This document shows positions 53,880-61,370 of a stretch of DNA of 64,000 bases, piece after piece. Under the pieces are notes generated by a model that did not search any database, was not told the DNA's origin, and was given only the letters and a program-made list of their open reading frames with translations. A program made the position numbers and the translations under genes. How positions within the stretch are numbered: position 1 is the first letter of the stretch; each line of letters starts with the position of its first letter. The stretch covers positions 186,001 to 250,000 of the forward strand of contig NZ_WJXZ01000009.1 in NCBI RefSeq assembly GCF_009668025.1, given 5' to 3'. Source of the stretch: Larkinella terrae (GTDB lineage Bacteria; Bacteroidota; Bacteroidia; Cytophagales; Spirosomataceae).

Positions 53880-55120
53880 TCCGTTTCCAGGTAATTCAGG
53901 TCTTTTTTGAACGTTTCTTCCAGGAAGTACAGGGAAATCAGGGAAACGGCGATTGTCAGCACGCCAACCACAAGGGCGCTGTTCAGGGTGCCGATGTGTC
54001 CTTTACCGTAAACAAAGAGCGAAGTCAGCGGAATAACCGCTCCCCGGACAAAATTCGGAACGGTAGTTGCCACCGTCGCCCGCAGGTTAGTACCGAAAAG
54101 TTCGGCGGCAATCGTTACGAACAAGGCCCAGTATCCATTGAAAGCCCCGAGTAACATACAGATTACGTAAAAGACATTCAGATCTTTGATCGGAACCAGC
54201 AGGTAAACCAGGACGATCCCCAGCGAAACGACAATGAAACCGCCGATTACTTTTTTCCGACTCTGGAAATACTGACTCAGTAAACCGCTGCCAATGTCCC
54301 CAAAAACCTGTCCGGCAAAGGTTAGCATGACGGCTTTTCCGGCCACAACCGGCTCCGAAACGCCAATCGCCTGCGCAAACTCGGGTGAAAACGTGATCAG
54401 AATGCCCACGACGAACCAGATCGGCAAACCGACCAGAATGCATTGAATGTATTTGACCAGCCGCTTCCGGTTGCTAAACAGCATTTTCAGGTCACCCCGC
54501 TTCACCTGCCGTTCTTTCACCTTTTCAAAAATCTTCGATTCGAAAATGTTAACGCGCATCACCAGCAGCACCAGGCCCAAACCGCCCCCAACAAAATATG
54601 AGATGCGCCAGGCAAAAATATCGGCCACAAAATACGCCATGATGGCTCCCAAAACACCCATCGTGGCCACGATTGTCGTACCGTAGCCCCGGATTTGTTT
54701 CGGCAGGACCTCGGTTACCAGCGTTACCCCGGCCCCCAATTCGCCCGCCAGACCCAGACCGGCCACAAACCGCAACGCGGCATACTGGTCCAGACTGGTT
54801 ACAAACCCGTTGCCGATGTTGGCTAATGAATAGATAAGAATCGAACCGAAAAGGACGGAAAGTCGCCCCCGTTTGTCGCCCAGAACGCCCCAGAAAATAC
54901 CGCCGATGAGCATCCCGGCCATTTGCCAGTTCAGGAGGGCGATTCCTTCGGGCAATAGCTGGTCACCATCGACGCCAAGGGCTTTCAGGCTTGGCACGCG
55001 AACGACACTGAACAAAAACAAATCGTACATGTCCACCAAATACCCCAGCGCGGCTACAACGACCGGCAATTGAAGTAACTGGCTACTCAGGCTTTTCTCG
55101 GTTTTCGGTTGCTCAATCAT
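53876..55120 (-). CDS. MFS transporter, sugar-type
   Basis: A 414-residue major facilitator with 12 predicted helices. Signatures are GVLGDKRGRLSVLFGS after TM2 (motif A), RFVAGLGLAGELGAGVTLVTEVLP (helix 4-5 region), FPxR-like FESKIFEKVKERQV in the central loop and VPNFVRGAVIPLTSL in the C half. It is the last gene of a minus-strand sugar-catabolic cluster, so a monosaccharide or uronate substrate is likely. A long inverted repeat separates it from the upstream Gfo/Idh/MocA gene. Confidence 0.85.
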   Translation of the reverse strand: MIEQPKTEKSLSSQLLQLPVVVAALGYLVDMYDLFLFSVVRVPSLKALGVDGDQLLPEGIALLNWQMAGMLIGGIFWGVLGDKRGRLSVLFGSILIYSLANIGNGFVTSLDQYAALRFVAGLGLAGELGAGVTLVTEVLPKQIRGYGTTIVATMGVLGAIMAYFVADIFAWRISYFVGGGLGLVLLVMRVNIFESKIFEKVKERQVKRGDLKMLFSNRKRLVKYIQCILVGLPIWFVVGILITFSPEFAQAIGVSEPVVAGKAVMLTFAGQVFGDIGSGLLSQYFQSRKKVIGGFIVVSLGIVLVYLLVPIKDLNVFYVICMLLGAFNGYWALFVTIAAELFGTNLRATVATTVPNFVRGAVIPLTSLFVYGKGHIGTLNSALVVGVLTIAVSLISLYFLEETFKKDLNYLETD

Positions 55121-55141
55121 TTTTATACGGTTTTGGGTTTA

Positions 55142-55248
55142 CGGTTTTCAGTTTTCGGTGCGGTTCCCCGCCGGGACTGACGCATTCAATTCATTTTTCA
55201 TTGTGAATTGTTCATTACCTCACTTCAGCCACCGAAAACTGAAAACCG
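55142..55248. repeat. 19-bp perfect inverted repeat between two operon genes
   Basis: CGGTTTTCAGTTTTCGGTG (55142-55160) is exactly complementary to CACCGAAAACTGAAAACCG (55230-55248), with a 69-bp centre containing TTCATTTTTCATTGTG. No T-run follows. It fills most of the 138-bp gap between the MFS and Gfo/Idh/MocA genes. Confidence 0.8.
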
Positions 55249-55258
55249 AAAACCGAAA

Positions 55259-56563
55259 TTATACTTGCTTCGGCAGTGCGTAAGGGGCGCGATATTGGCG
55301 GCTCAGGTGCGCATTGGCTTCGGAGTCGCCGATGAATTCTTCTTTTTTCGGATCAAATTTTAACTGCCGCCCCAGGCGGTAGGCGATGTTGCCGAGGTGC
55401 GCCAGACCAGAGGCCAGGTGGGCGGTTTCGACCGGACCGTTCAGCTTCGATTTGTCGCGCGCCCGCACGGCTTCGATGAAGTTCAGGAAGTGGTCCCCAC
55501 CCGCGTGACCGGCCGGGCCGGGCGTACGCTCTTTGCCGAGAAAGGTCTTGTAATCATTATAGCCGTTGATGACCATGTAGCCTTTGTCGCCGTAGAACAG
55601 GTTGCCGACTTCGACGCCGTCTTCCTTGTTGGTCATCCAGGGCCGCACTTCAAACTGAATCACCTTGCCTTCTTTCGGGTAATTGTACGTAGAAGACAGC
55701 ACTTCCGGCGTTTCCTTGCAGTCTTTCCAGAGGTATTTTCCGCCCGATGAGCTAATTTCTTCCGGTAAACCCACGTCCAGGCCCCACATCGCGAGGTCGG
55801 TTTCGTGAATTCCCTGGTTACCGATATCGCCGTTGCCGTATTCCCAGAACCAGTGCCAGTTGTAGTGAACGTAGTTTTTACTGAACTCCCGGGCTTTCGC
55901 TGGTCCCTGCCACAGATCCCAGTTCAGGCCTTCGGGAACAGGCCCGTTGCCCTGATTGCCGATGTCGGGCCGCCATTTGTAAACCAGTCCCCGCGCCATG
56001 TAAACTTTCCCGATCAGCCCGTCGCGCAGGAGCTTGATGGCTTCCTGAATAGCCGTCGAACTCCGCAACTGTACGCCATGCTGCACGATGCGATTGTATT
56101 TATTGGCCGCTTCGATCAGCTTTCGCCCTTCTTTCAGGTTGTGCGTACCGGGTTTTTCGACGTACACGTCCTTTCCAGCCTGACACGCCCAGATGGCTGC
56201 CAGCGCGTGCCAGTGGTTGGGCGTTGCAATGCTCACGGCGTCGATGTTCTTGTCGTCGTACACCTTGCGCAGATCCTGCTCGGTTTTCACCTTGCGCCCA
56301 TACTTTTTCTCAAAATCAGCAGCACGTTGAGCTGCAACGACGTTATCCACATCGCAAAGCGTGACAACTTCCACGTTCGGCAGAGCGGAAAAATCGGAAA
56401 TGTGGCTTTTCCCGCGTCCGTTGACTCCGATGACCGCGACCCGGATGCGGTCGTTGGCACCAAAAGCATGCGCAGGAATGATAGTGGGTAACCCCAGCAC
56501 GGCCAGCGAACCGGTGGCTGCGGTTTTGAGGAAGGTCCTCCGGGAGTCGGATTGATTTTTCAT
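55259..56563 (-). CDS. Tat-exported Gfo/Idh/MocA family oxidoreductase
   Basis: A 434-residue NAD(P)-dependent oxidoreductase of the Gfo/Idh/MocA type with a Tat signal (RRTFLKTAATGSLAVLGLPT) that would send it folded to the periplasm. The Rossmann domain starts at IRVAVIGVNGRGKSHISDF, the family motif is VYVEKPGTHNL, and the catalytic-domain segment is GNGDIGNQGIHETDLAMWGL with the conserved His. Such exported members are frequent in Bacteroidota glycan loci; substrates are mostly unknown. It lies between the SDR and the MFS transporter in the minus-strand cluster. Confidence 0.88.
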   Translation of the reverse strand: MKNQSDSRRTFLKTAATGSLAVLGLPTIIPAHAFGANDRIRVAVIGVNGRGKSHISDFSALPNVEVVTLCDVDNVVAAQRAADFEKKYGRKVKTEQDLRKVYDDKNIDAVSIATPNHWHALAAIWACQAGKDVYVEKPGTHNLKEGRKLIEAANKYNRIVQHGVQLRSSTAIQEAIKLLRDGLIGKVYMARGLVYKWRPDIGNQGNGPVPEGLNWDLWQGPAKAREFSKNYVHYNWHWFWEYGNGDIGNQGIHETDLAMWGLDVGLPEEISSSGGKYLWKDCKETPEVLSSTYNYPKEGKVIQFEVRPWMTNKEDGVEVGNLFYGDKGYMVINGYNDYKTFLGKERTPGPAGHAGGDHFLNFIEAVRARDKSKLNGPVETAHLASGLAHLGNIAYRLGRQLKFDPKKEEFIGDSEANAHLSRQYRAPYALPKQV

Positions 56564-56594
56564 TTTAAAGGAGTTTAGGAAATTTTAAAGAGTT

Positions 56595-56689
56595 GTATCG
56601 CAGAGTTGAGCGGAGAAAAAGGGAGTTAAGCGAAGTTTTTCACTAATTTCTCTGCGTAACTCTTTTTACTCCGCTCAACTCTGCGATAC
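56595..56689. repeat. 21-bp perfect inverted repeat between two operon genes
   Basis: Arms 56595-56615 and 56669-56689 are exactly complementary (core GTATCGCAGAGTTGAG with CTCAACTCTGCGATAC). The 53-bp centre holds further related words (GGGAGTTAAGCGAAG, CTCTGCGTAACTC). Its sequence is unrelated to the neighbouring repeats. Confidence 0.85.
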
Positions 56690-56695
56690 TACTTA

Positions 56696-57466
56696 TTATA
56701 ATCTCGGTAAGGTCATGCCGCCGTCGACCATGATGACTTGTCCGGTCGAATACGGGAAATCACCCCGGGCCAGCGCGGCAACCGCCCGGCCCACGTCGTC
56801 GGGGAATCCCCAGCGCTTCTGCACGGTCAATCCCTCTTCGATCAGTTTATCGTATTTCCCGATCACCCCCGCCGTCATGTCGGTACGAATGATGCCGGGT
56901 CGAACTTCAAAAACCGGTATGTCAAATTCACCCAAGCGGGCGGCAAACAACTGCGTAGCCATGCTCAAACCGGCTTTCGCAACGCAATATTCACCCCGAT
57001 TCACCGAAATGACCGTAGCCGAAATAGAGGACACATTGACGATCGATCCCGTAAAATCCGGCGAATCCGTCTTCTGCTGCACCATCCAGTTGGCGGCAGC
57101 CTGCGTCAGAAAGTAAGCACCCTGCAAATTAGTACCCAAAACGTGCTCAAAACTCTCCTCCGTGGCCTCCAGAATATCGCGTCGCTCTTTCGGCGCTACC
57201 CCCGCATTATTTACTAATACGTTCAACCGGCCAAAATGGACCTTTATTTGGTCCATCATTCGGGCGCGGTCTTCGCGAGCGGCAATATCACCCTGGCAAT
57301 AAATCACATCGGCATCCAGTTCCCGCAAACCGGCCAATGCTTCTCCGACGGCTTCCTCCGGTCGTACACCGTTGATTGCCAGATCAAAACCGGCCTTCGC
57401 CAGGTGTTCCGCAATCCCGTACCCAATTCCCCGGCTCCCACCGGTTACAAACGCAACTTTTTTCAT
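56696..57466 (-). CDS. Short-chain dehydrogenase/reductase (FabG-like)
   Basis: A 256-residue SDR. The cofactor site is VTGGSRGIGYGIAEHL, then NNAGVAP, and the catalytic Ser and YxxxK are in NVSSISATV and GEYCVAKAG. The C terminus VIMVDGGMTLPRL is typical of sugar or oxoacyl reductases. The label FabG is a family name only; the position among Gfo/Idh/MocA, isomerase and GH88 genes suggests oxidation or reduction of a sugar acid. The 3' end of the gene abuts a 21-bp inverted repeat. Confidence 0.85.
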   Translation of the reverse strand: MKKVAFVTGGSRGIGYGIAEHLAKAGFDLAINGVRPEEAVGEALAGLRELDADVIYCQGDIAAREDRARMMDQIKVHFGRLNVLVNNAGVAPKERRDILEATEESFEHVLGTNLQGAYFLTQAAANWMVQQKTDSPDFTGSIVNVSSISATVISVNRGEYCVAKAGLSMATQLFAARLGEFDIPVFEVRPGIIRTDMTAGVIGKYDKLIEEGLTVQKRWGFPDDVGRAVAALARGDFPYSTGQVIMVDGGMTLPRL

Positions 57467-57473
57467 GGAGGAG

Positions 57474-57573
57474 AACCTGCATGGTCTTCAAGACCTTACA
57501 GGTTTGGATTAGATCTTTATATTAGCTTTAACTTACATATAAACCTGTAAGGTCTTGGAGACCTTACAGGTTT
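57474..57573. repeat. Paired palindromes with three copies of one 14-mer
   Basis: AAACCTGTAAGGTCT (57541-57555) pairs perfectly with AGACCTTACAGGTTT (57559-57573) over a 3-nt loop. AAGACCTTACAGGTTT recurs at about 57490-57505 and pairs imperfectly with AACCTGCATGGTCTT (57474-57488). The two hairpins occupy the gap between the SDR and Gfo/Idh/MocA genes. Confidence 0.8.
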
Positions 57574-57587
57574 ATAAATTAATCCTA

Positions 57588-58733
57588 TTATAGTTCAGGA
57601 ACATCGACCCAGCAGCGTTTTTCCCAGCTATCCAGTCCCAATTCGGCGAGTTGAACGCCTTTGGCACCTTCCCGCAAATCCCAGGGGAACGGCTCATCTT
57701 TCACGACGTGCTTCAAAAATAATTCCCACTGGACTTTGAACGCGTTGTCAAAAACTTCCTGCTCCGGCACTTTCGCCCAGCCTTCAAAAAACTTGATCGG
57801 CTGCTCGATATCGGGATTCCAGACCGGTTTGGGCGTGTTTCCGTAGTGCTGAATGTAACACTCCCGCAACCCCGCCACGGCCGAGCCTTTGGTGCCATCA
57901 ACGTGCAACGTCAACAGGTCGTCGCGACGAACGCGGGTGGTCCAGGACGAGTTGAATTGCGCAACTACGCCCCCTTCCAATTCAAAGGTCGCATAGGCTG
58001 CATCGTCGGCGGTGGCCACGTACGATTTTCCCTGTTCGTCGATGCGCTCGGGGATGTGCGTCGCGCCCAGACACGATACGGATTTTACTTTACCGAACAC
58101 ATTATCAAGCACATACCGCCAGTGGCAAAGCATGTCGACGATGATTCCGCCGTCGTCTTCCTTGCGGTAATTCCACGACGGGCGCTGTGCCGGAATCGTG
58201 TGGCCTTCAAAAACCCAATAGCCGAATTCGCCCCGAACGGAGAGGATTTTGCCGAAGAAATCATTCTGAATCAGGCGTTTCAGTTTCAGCAAACCGGGCA
58301 ACCAGAGTTTATCCTGAACGACGCCGTTTTTCAATCCGGCGGCTTTACAGAGTTCGTACAGTTCCAGCGCAACTTCCGTGCTGACCGCCGTCGGTTTTTC
58401 GCAGTAAACGTGTTTTCCGGCCGCAACGGCTTTCCGAACTCCTTCGGCCCGGCGACCGGTGGTCTGGGCGTCGAAATAAATGATATTGTGGGGATCGGCC
58501 AGGGCTTCATCGACGTTGGTCGTCATTTTCTGAACGCCCGAAAGCTGACAGAGTTTTTCCAGTTTATTGACATCGCGACCCACCAGGATCGGGTCCGGCA
58601 TGATCACTTCGTCTGCTCCTACCCGAACGCCCCCCTGTTTGATGATGGCGGCAATGGAGCGAAGCAGGTGCTGGTTGGTACCCATCCGGCCGGTTACGCC
58701 GTTCATGATAATACCGATTTTGTGTTCTTTCAC
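57588..58733 (-). CDS. Cytosolic Gfo/Idh/MocA family oxidoreductase
   Basis: A 381-residue oxidoreductase without a signal peptide. It begins with IGIIMNGVTGRMGTNQHL, has VYCEKPTAVSTEVAL (the EKP motif) and a catalytic-domain segment GGIIVDMLCHWRYVLDN with the conserved His. Members oxidise or reduce sugars, inositols or their acids using NAD(P). It is encoded between the TIM-barrel isomerase and the SDR, so it probably acts on the product of GH88. The start is ATG 58733. Confidence 0.85.
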   Translation of the reverse strand: MKEHKIGIIMNGVTGRMGTNQHLLRSIAAIIKQGGVRVGADEVIMPDPILVGRDVNKLEKLCQLSGVQKMTTNVDEALADPHNIIYFDAQTTGRRAEGVRKAVAAGKHVYCEKPTAVSTEVALELYELCKAAGLKNGVVQDKLWLPGLLKLKRLIQNDFFGKILSVRGEFGYWVFEGHTIPAQRPSWNYRKEDDGGIIVDMLCHWRYVLDNVFGKVKSVSCLGATHIPERIDEQGKSYVATADDAAYATFELEGGVVAQFNSSWTTRVRRDDLLTLHVDGTKGSAVAGLRECYIQHYGNTPKPVWNPDIEQPIKFFEGWAKVPEQEVFDNAFKVQWELFLKHVVKDEPFPWDLREGAKGVQLAELGLDSWEKRCWVDVPEL

Positions 58734-58885
58734 TTTTCCTTGGATGGCTTAATGGTTAAAAATGGTTGAAATGGCTGGGCGGTCTTTGGTGGTTACGCAG
58801 TTATTTGCTTATTGTTTACGGTTTCAAAATCTGCACAACTGACTTGTAATCAGTAGGTCAAGTGTAAAATCATAAACTCTAAGAA

Positions 58886-58997
58886 ACTGTCTAAAATTGC
58901 CCCCAACCCCCTAAAGGGGGCATTAATCGGCATTTCAAAGCCCCCTTTAGGGGGTTGGGGCAGACCGAAAAAAGGGGAAATCTGAATTTTAGACAGT
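58886..58997. mobile_element. MITE-like nested inverted-repeat element
   Basis: Outer 13-bp termini ACTGTCTAAAATT (58886-58898) and AATTTTAGACAGT (58985-58997) are perfectly inverted. Inside, 58901-58921 and 58940-58960 form a second, 21-bp perfect inverted repeat (core CCCCAACCCCCTAAAGGGGG). Total length is 112 bp with no coding capacity. This is the layout of a miniature inverted-repeat element; no target duplication is obvious. Confidence 0.55.
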
Positions 58998-59017
58998 CTC
59001 CAAACCTTAAACTATTT

Positions 59018-59875
59018 TTATGAATGGTATAAATAACCGTGTTTGATTTTCTCCAGAAACTCCGCCTGATCTTCAGCCCAGTACCGATTCGAAAAAATTT
59101 CGACTTCGTTAAATCCGTTAAAACCGGCAGCCTCCACCCAGCTCCGAATCTGACGGACGTTGATGCAGCCTTCGCCCATTAACCCCCGGTCATTGAGCAG
59201 GTCGAGTGTTGGCGTTTTCCAGTCACAAATGTGAAAAGCGTATAAATGGCCATTTTTACCGCATCGGGCTATTTCCTTTTCCAGATCGGGATCCCACCAC
59301 AAATGATAGACGTCCACAGCAACGCCCACAAACGGCGAATTCAACTCCTCCGCCATGTCATTGGCCTGACCTAACGTGTTGATAGCCGAGCGGTTATCCG
59401 CATACATCGGATGTAAAGGTTCAATGGCCAGCCGAACGCCACTGGCTTCGGCATGGGGCATTAAAGCCGCAATGCCATCCCGGATCTGCTTGCGGGATTC
59501 GGTCAGCGGTTGGCCCGGTACGGCCCCGCAAACCAGTACGACGTGGGGCGCTCCGAGTTCGGCGGCTTCGTCGATGGCCCGGCGGTTGTCGTCGATCGCG
59601 GCTTGCCGCCCGGCGGCTTCCAGATTCGGGAAAAAACCGCCCCGACACAGGGACACGATGCTCAGGTTATGGTCACGCAGCAGTTGTCCGATTTGGTAAA
59701 TATTGCGATTGGCGAGGGCGTCGCGCCAGACCGTGATGCCGCCGATCCCGCTCATCGCAAAGTGTTCGGCGGCTTCTTCCACCGACCAGGGTTTGGTCGT
59801 AATCGTGTGAACGCACAATTTGGAGAAGTCGCGAAATGACGGCTCCGGGGCTACGGATTGCGGGTTTCCGATCAT
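59018..59875 (-). CDS. TIM-barrel sugar phosphate isomerase/epimerase
   Basis: A 285-residue xylose-isomerase-like TIM barrel. Metal and substrate residues are in LAIEPLHPMYADN (Glu), VGVAVDVYHLWWDPD (Asp/His), AFHICDWKTPT (His) and GFNEVEIFSNRYW (Glu), so the divalent metal site is complete. Members isomerise or epimerise sugars, inositol intermediates or 2-keto acids. It overlaps the GH88 gene by 4 bp (ATGA type), showing translational coupling. A MITE-like element follows in the gap to the next gene. Confidence 0.87.
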   Translation of the reverse strand: MIGNPQSVAPEPSFRDFSKLCVHTITTKPWSVEEAAEHFAMSGIGGITVWRDALANRNIYQIGQLLRDHNLSIVSLCRGGFFPNLEAAGRQAAIDDNRRAIDEAAELGAPHVVLVCGAVPGQPLTESRKQIRDGIAALMPHAEASGVRLAIEPLHPMYADNRSAINTLGQANDMAEELNSPFVGVAVDVYHLWWDPDLEKEIARCGKNGHLYAFHICDWKTPTLDLLNDRGLMGEGCINVRQIRSWVEAAGFNGFNEVEIFSNRYWAEDQAEFLEKIKHGYLYHS

Positions 59876-61254
59876 GACAGCGCTCCGAAGAAGGTGTAAT
59901 ATTTTTCGTTATTCAGCGTCCGCTGGAGATACAGCGCCACTTCGCGGGCGTGGTAATCGCCCCACATGCTCGACTCTCCGTAGGGAATTTTGCTGCCTTC
60001 CGGCACATAATCCCAGCCGTTGGGCCGGTGATAGATCGAATGCAGAATCAATCCCTGGTGGTTGGGATCGGTGCTAAGATACGGTTCTTTAAATAACGAA
60101 TCTAACACCGTTAATCCGGCCTGCCAGTATTTCTGACCGGTTTCGGTGTCTCCTTTTTCGTTCAGGTATTTACCCAGACGAAGCAGTCCCTGCGCTCCAA
60201 TGGCAGCCGCAGAGCTGTCAACCGGTTCAAAATTGTTGTACGGATCGGCGGGCCGGTCGAGGTAATTGCCCATCAGCGCCAGACCCGGTGCACCGGTGTC
60301 CCAATAAGGAATGCCGTCGATGGGTGTATGTTCGATGTAAAAATCACAGGTGGCTTTTCCGGCCTTCAGCATATACGCTTCCACAGCTTCGCGACCGCCA
60401 AACGGTTGCAGATCCGCATCGTCCAGCACTGTCAGGTATTCGAGTTGCTCGGCAAAACCGCACATCGCCCAGGCCAGACCGCGCGTCCAGGTCGTAAAGC
60501 CGGTGTAGCCCTGCTGGGAATTAGGGCAGCGGAAATTGCCGTCTTTGGTATTGAAAACGCTTTCGTGCGCCGTGCGACCCCAGATGTCGTAGATGTCGCG
60601 CCCTTCGCCATAGAAAACGGAATAGTCGGCGGTGGCTTTCATGTGCTGCAGCGCCCGGTCCAGCAGGTTGATTTTCAGATCACCTTCGCCCTGAAAAACG
60701 TGGCCCAAACTGTAGCTCAGCACCACCGCCCGGCATGACCGGATGGTGTCGACAAAAAGCGAATGCGGACCATTAAACGAGTGAATAAAACCGCCGGTTT
60801 TGACAGCCGTCCAGCGGCTGGCCTGAACCGCGCCGGAAATTTTGAGGGCCAGTTCGTAGAAATTCTTTTCCCAATCGTCAAATTCCACTTTGCCTTCGTT
60901 CATTAGCCGCAGCAGGTTACCGTAGGTACTGACGTTGTTGAAGCCGTGGTCGTGAACACCAATGTGGCTGATGTGGGGCGCCATCGCGTTCAGCGTTTTT
61001 TCCCGGCCCATCGCCAGAAATGCCGAATCGCCGGTGGCGTCGAACTGCAGAATGGCCGAGCCATACTGAAAGCCCTGGGTCCACTCGGTCCAGCCGCGGG
61101 TAGTGTATTGGCCCTTCGCCGTAAAAACCGGTGAGCCTTTTGCGGCATCGTATTGGGCGTCGATCAGATTGATTTTTTGAGCGGATAGGTCCCAGAACTG
61201 GTTGAGACGATTTTTGAAGTCAGCCGGTTGAAGGGCGTTGTTAATTTGAATCAT
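59872..61254 (-). CDS. GH88 unsaturated glucuronyl hydrolase-like protein
   Basis: A 460-residue (alpha/alpha)6-barrel enzyme of glycoside hydrolase family 88, which removes unsaturated uronic acids left by polysaccharide lyases. Marks are GWTEWTQGFQYGSAILQFD, GVHDHGFNNVSTYGNLLRL, the GYTGFTTWTRGLAWAMCGFA segment and DGIPYWDTGAPG. I start at ATG 61254; the frame is open to 61305, but that extension reads through a terminator-like hairpin region. No signal peptide is present, so imported oligosaccharides are cleaved in the cytosol. It is the first gene of the cluster. Confidence 0.86.
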   Translation of the reverse strand: MIQINNALQPADFKNRLNQFWDLSAQKINLIDAQYDAAKGSPVFTAKGQYTTRGWTEWTQGFQYGSAILQFDATGDSAFLAMGREKTLNAMAPHISHIGVHDHGFNNVSTYGNLLRLMNEGKVEFDDWEKNFYELALKISGAVQASRWTAVKTGGFIHSFNGPHSLFVDTIRSCRAVVLSYSLGHVFQGEGDLKINLLDRALQHMKATADYSVFYGEGRDIYDIWGRTAHESVFNTKDGNFRCPNSQQGYTGFTTWTRGLAWAMCGFAEQLEYLTVLDDADLQPFGGREAVEAYMLKAGKATCDFYIEHTPIDGIPYWDTGAPGLALMGNYLDRPADPYNNFEPVDSSAAAIGAQGLLRLGKYLNEKGDTETGQKYWQAGLTVLDSLFKEPYLSTDPNHQGLILHSIYHRPNGWDYVPEGSKIPYGESSMWGDYHAREVALYLQRTLNNEKYYTFFGALS

Positions 61255-61303
61255 TGGTCGGAAACAAAAACGAAGGAAGTCGGTTGAATTACCGGTAAAA
61301 GAC

Positions 61304-61329
61304 AAAACCGGTGTTTACATACCGGTTTT
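61304..61329 (-). terminator. Terminator after the helicase gene
   Basis: AAAACCGGT (61304-61312) pairs perfectly with ACCGGTTTT (61321-61329) over an 8-nt loop. On the minus strand it lies 41 bp after the helicase stop and separates it from the sugar cluster. Confidence 0.65.
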
Positions 61330-61370
61330 TGCCAAAAATAAGTTGCTGGTTGGTAATTAACCGGCTGATC

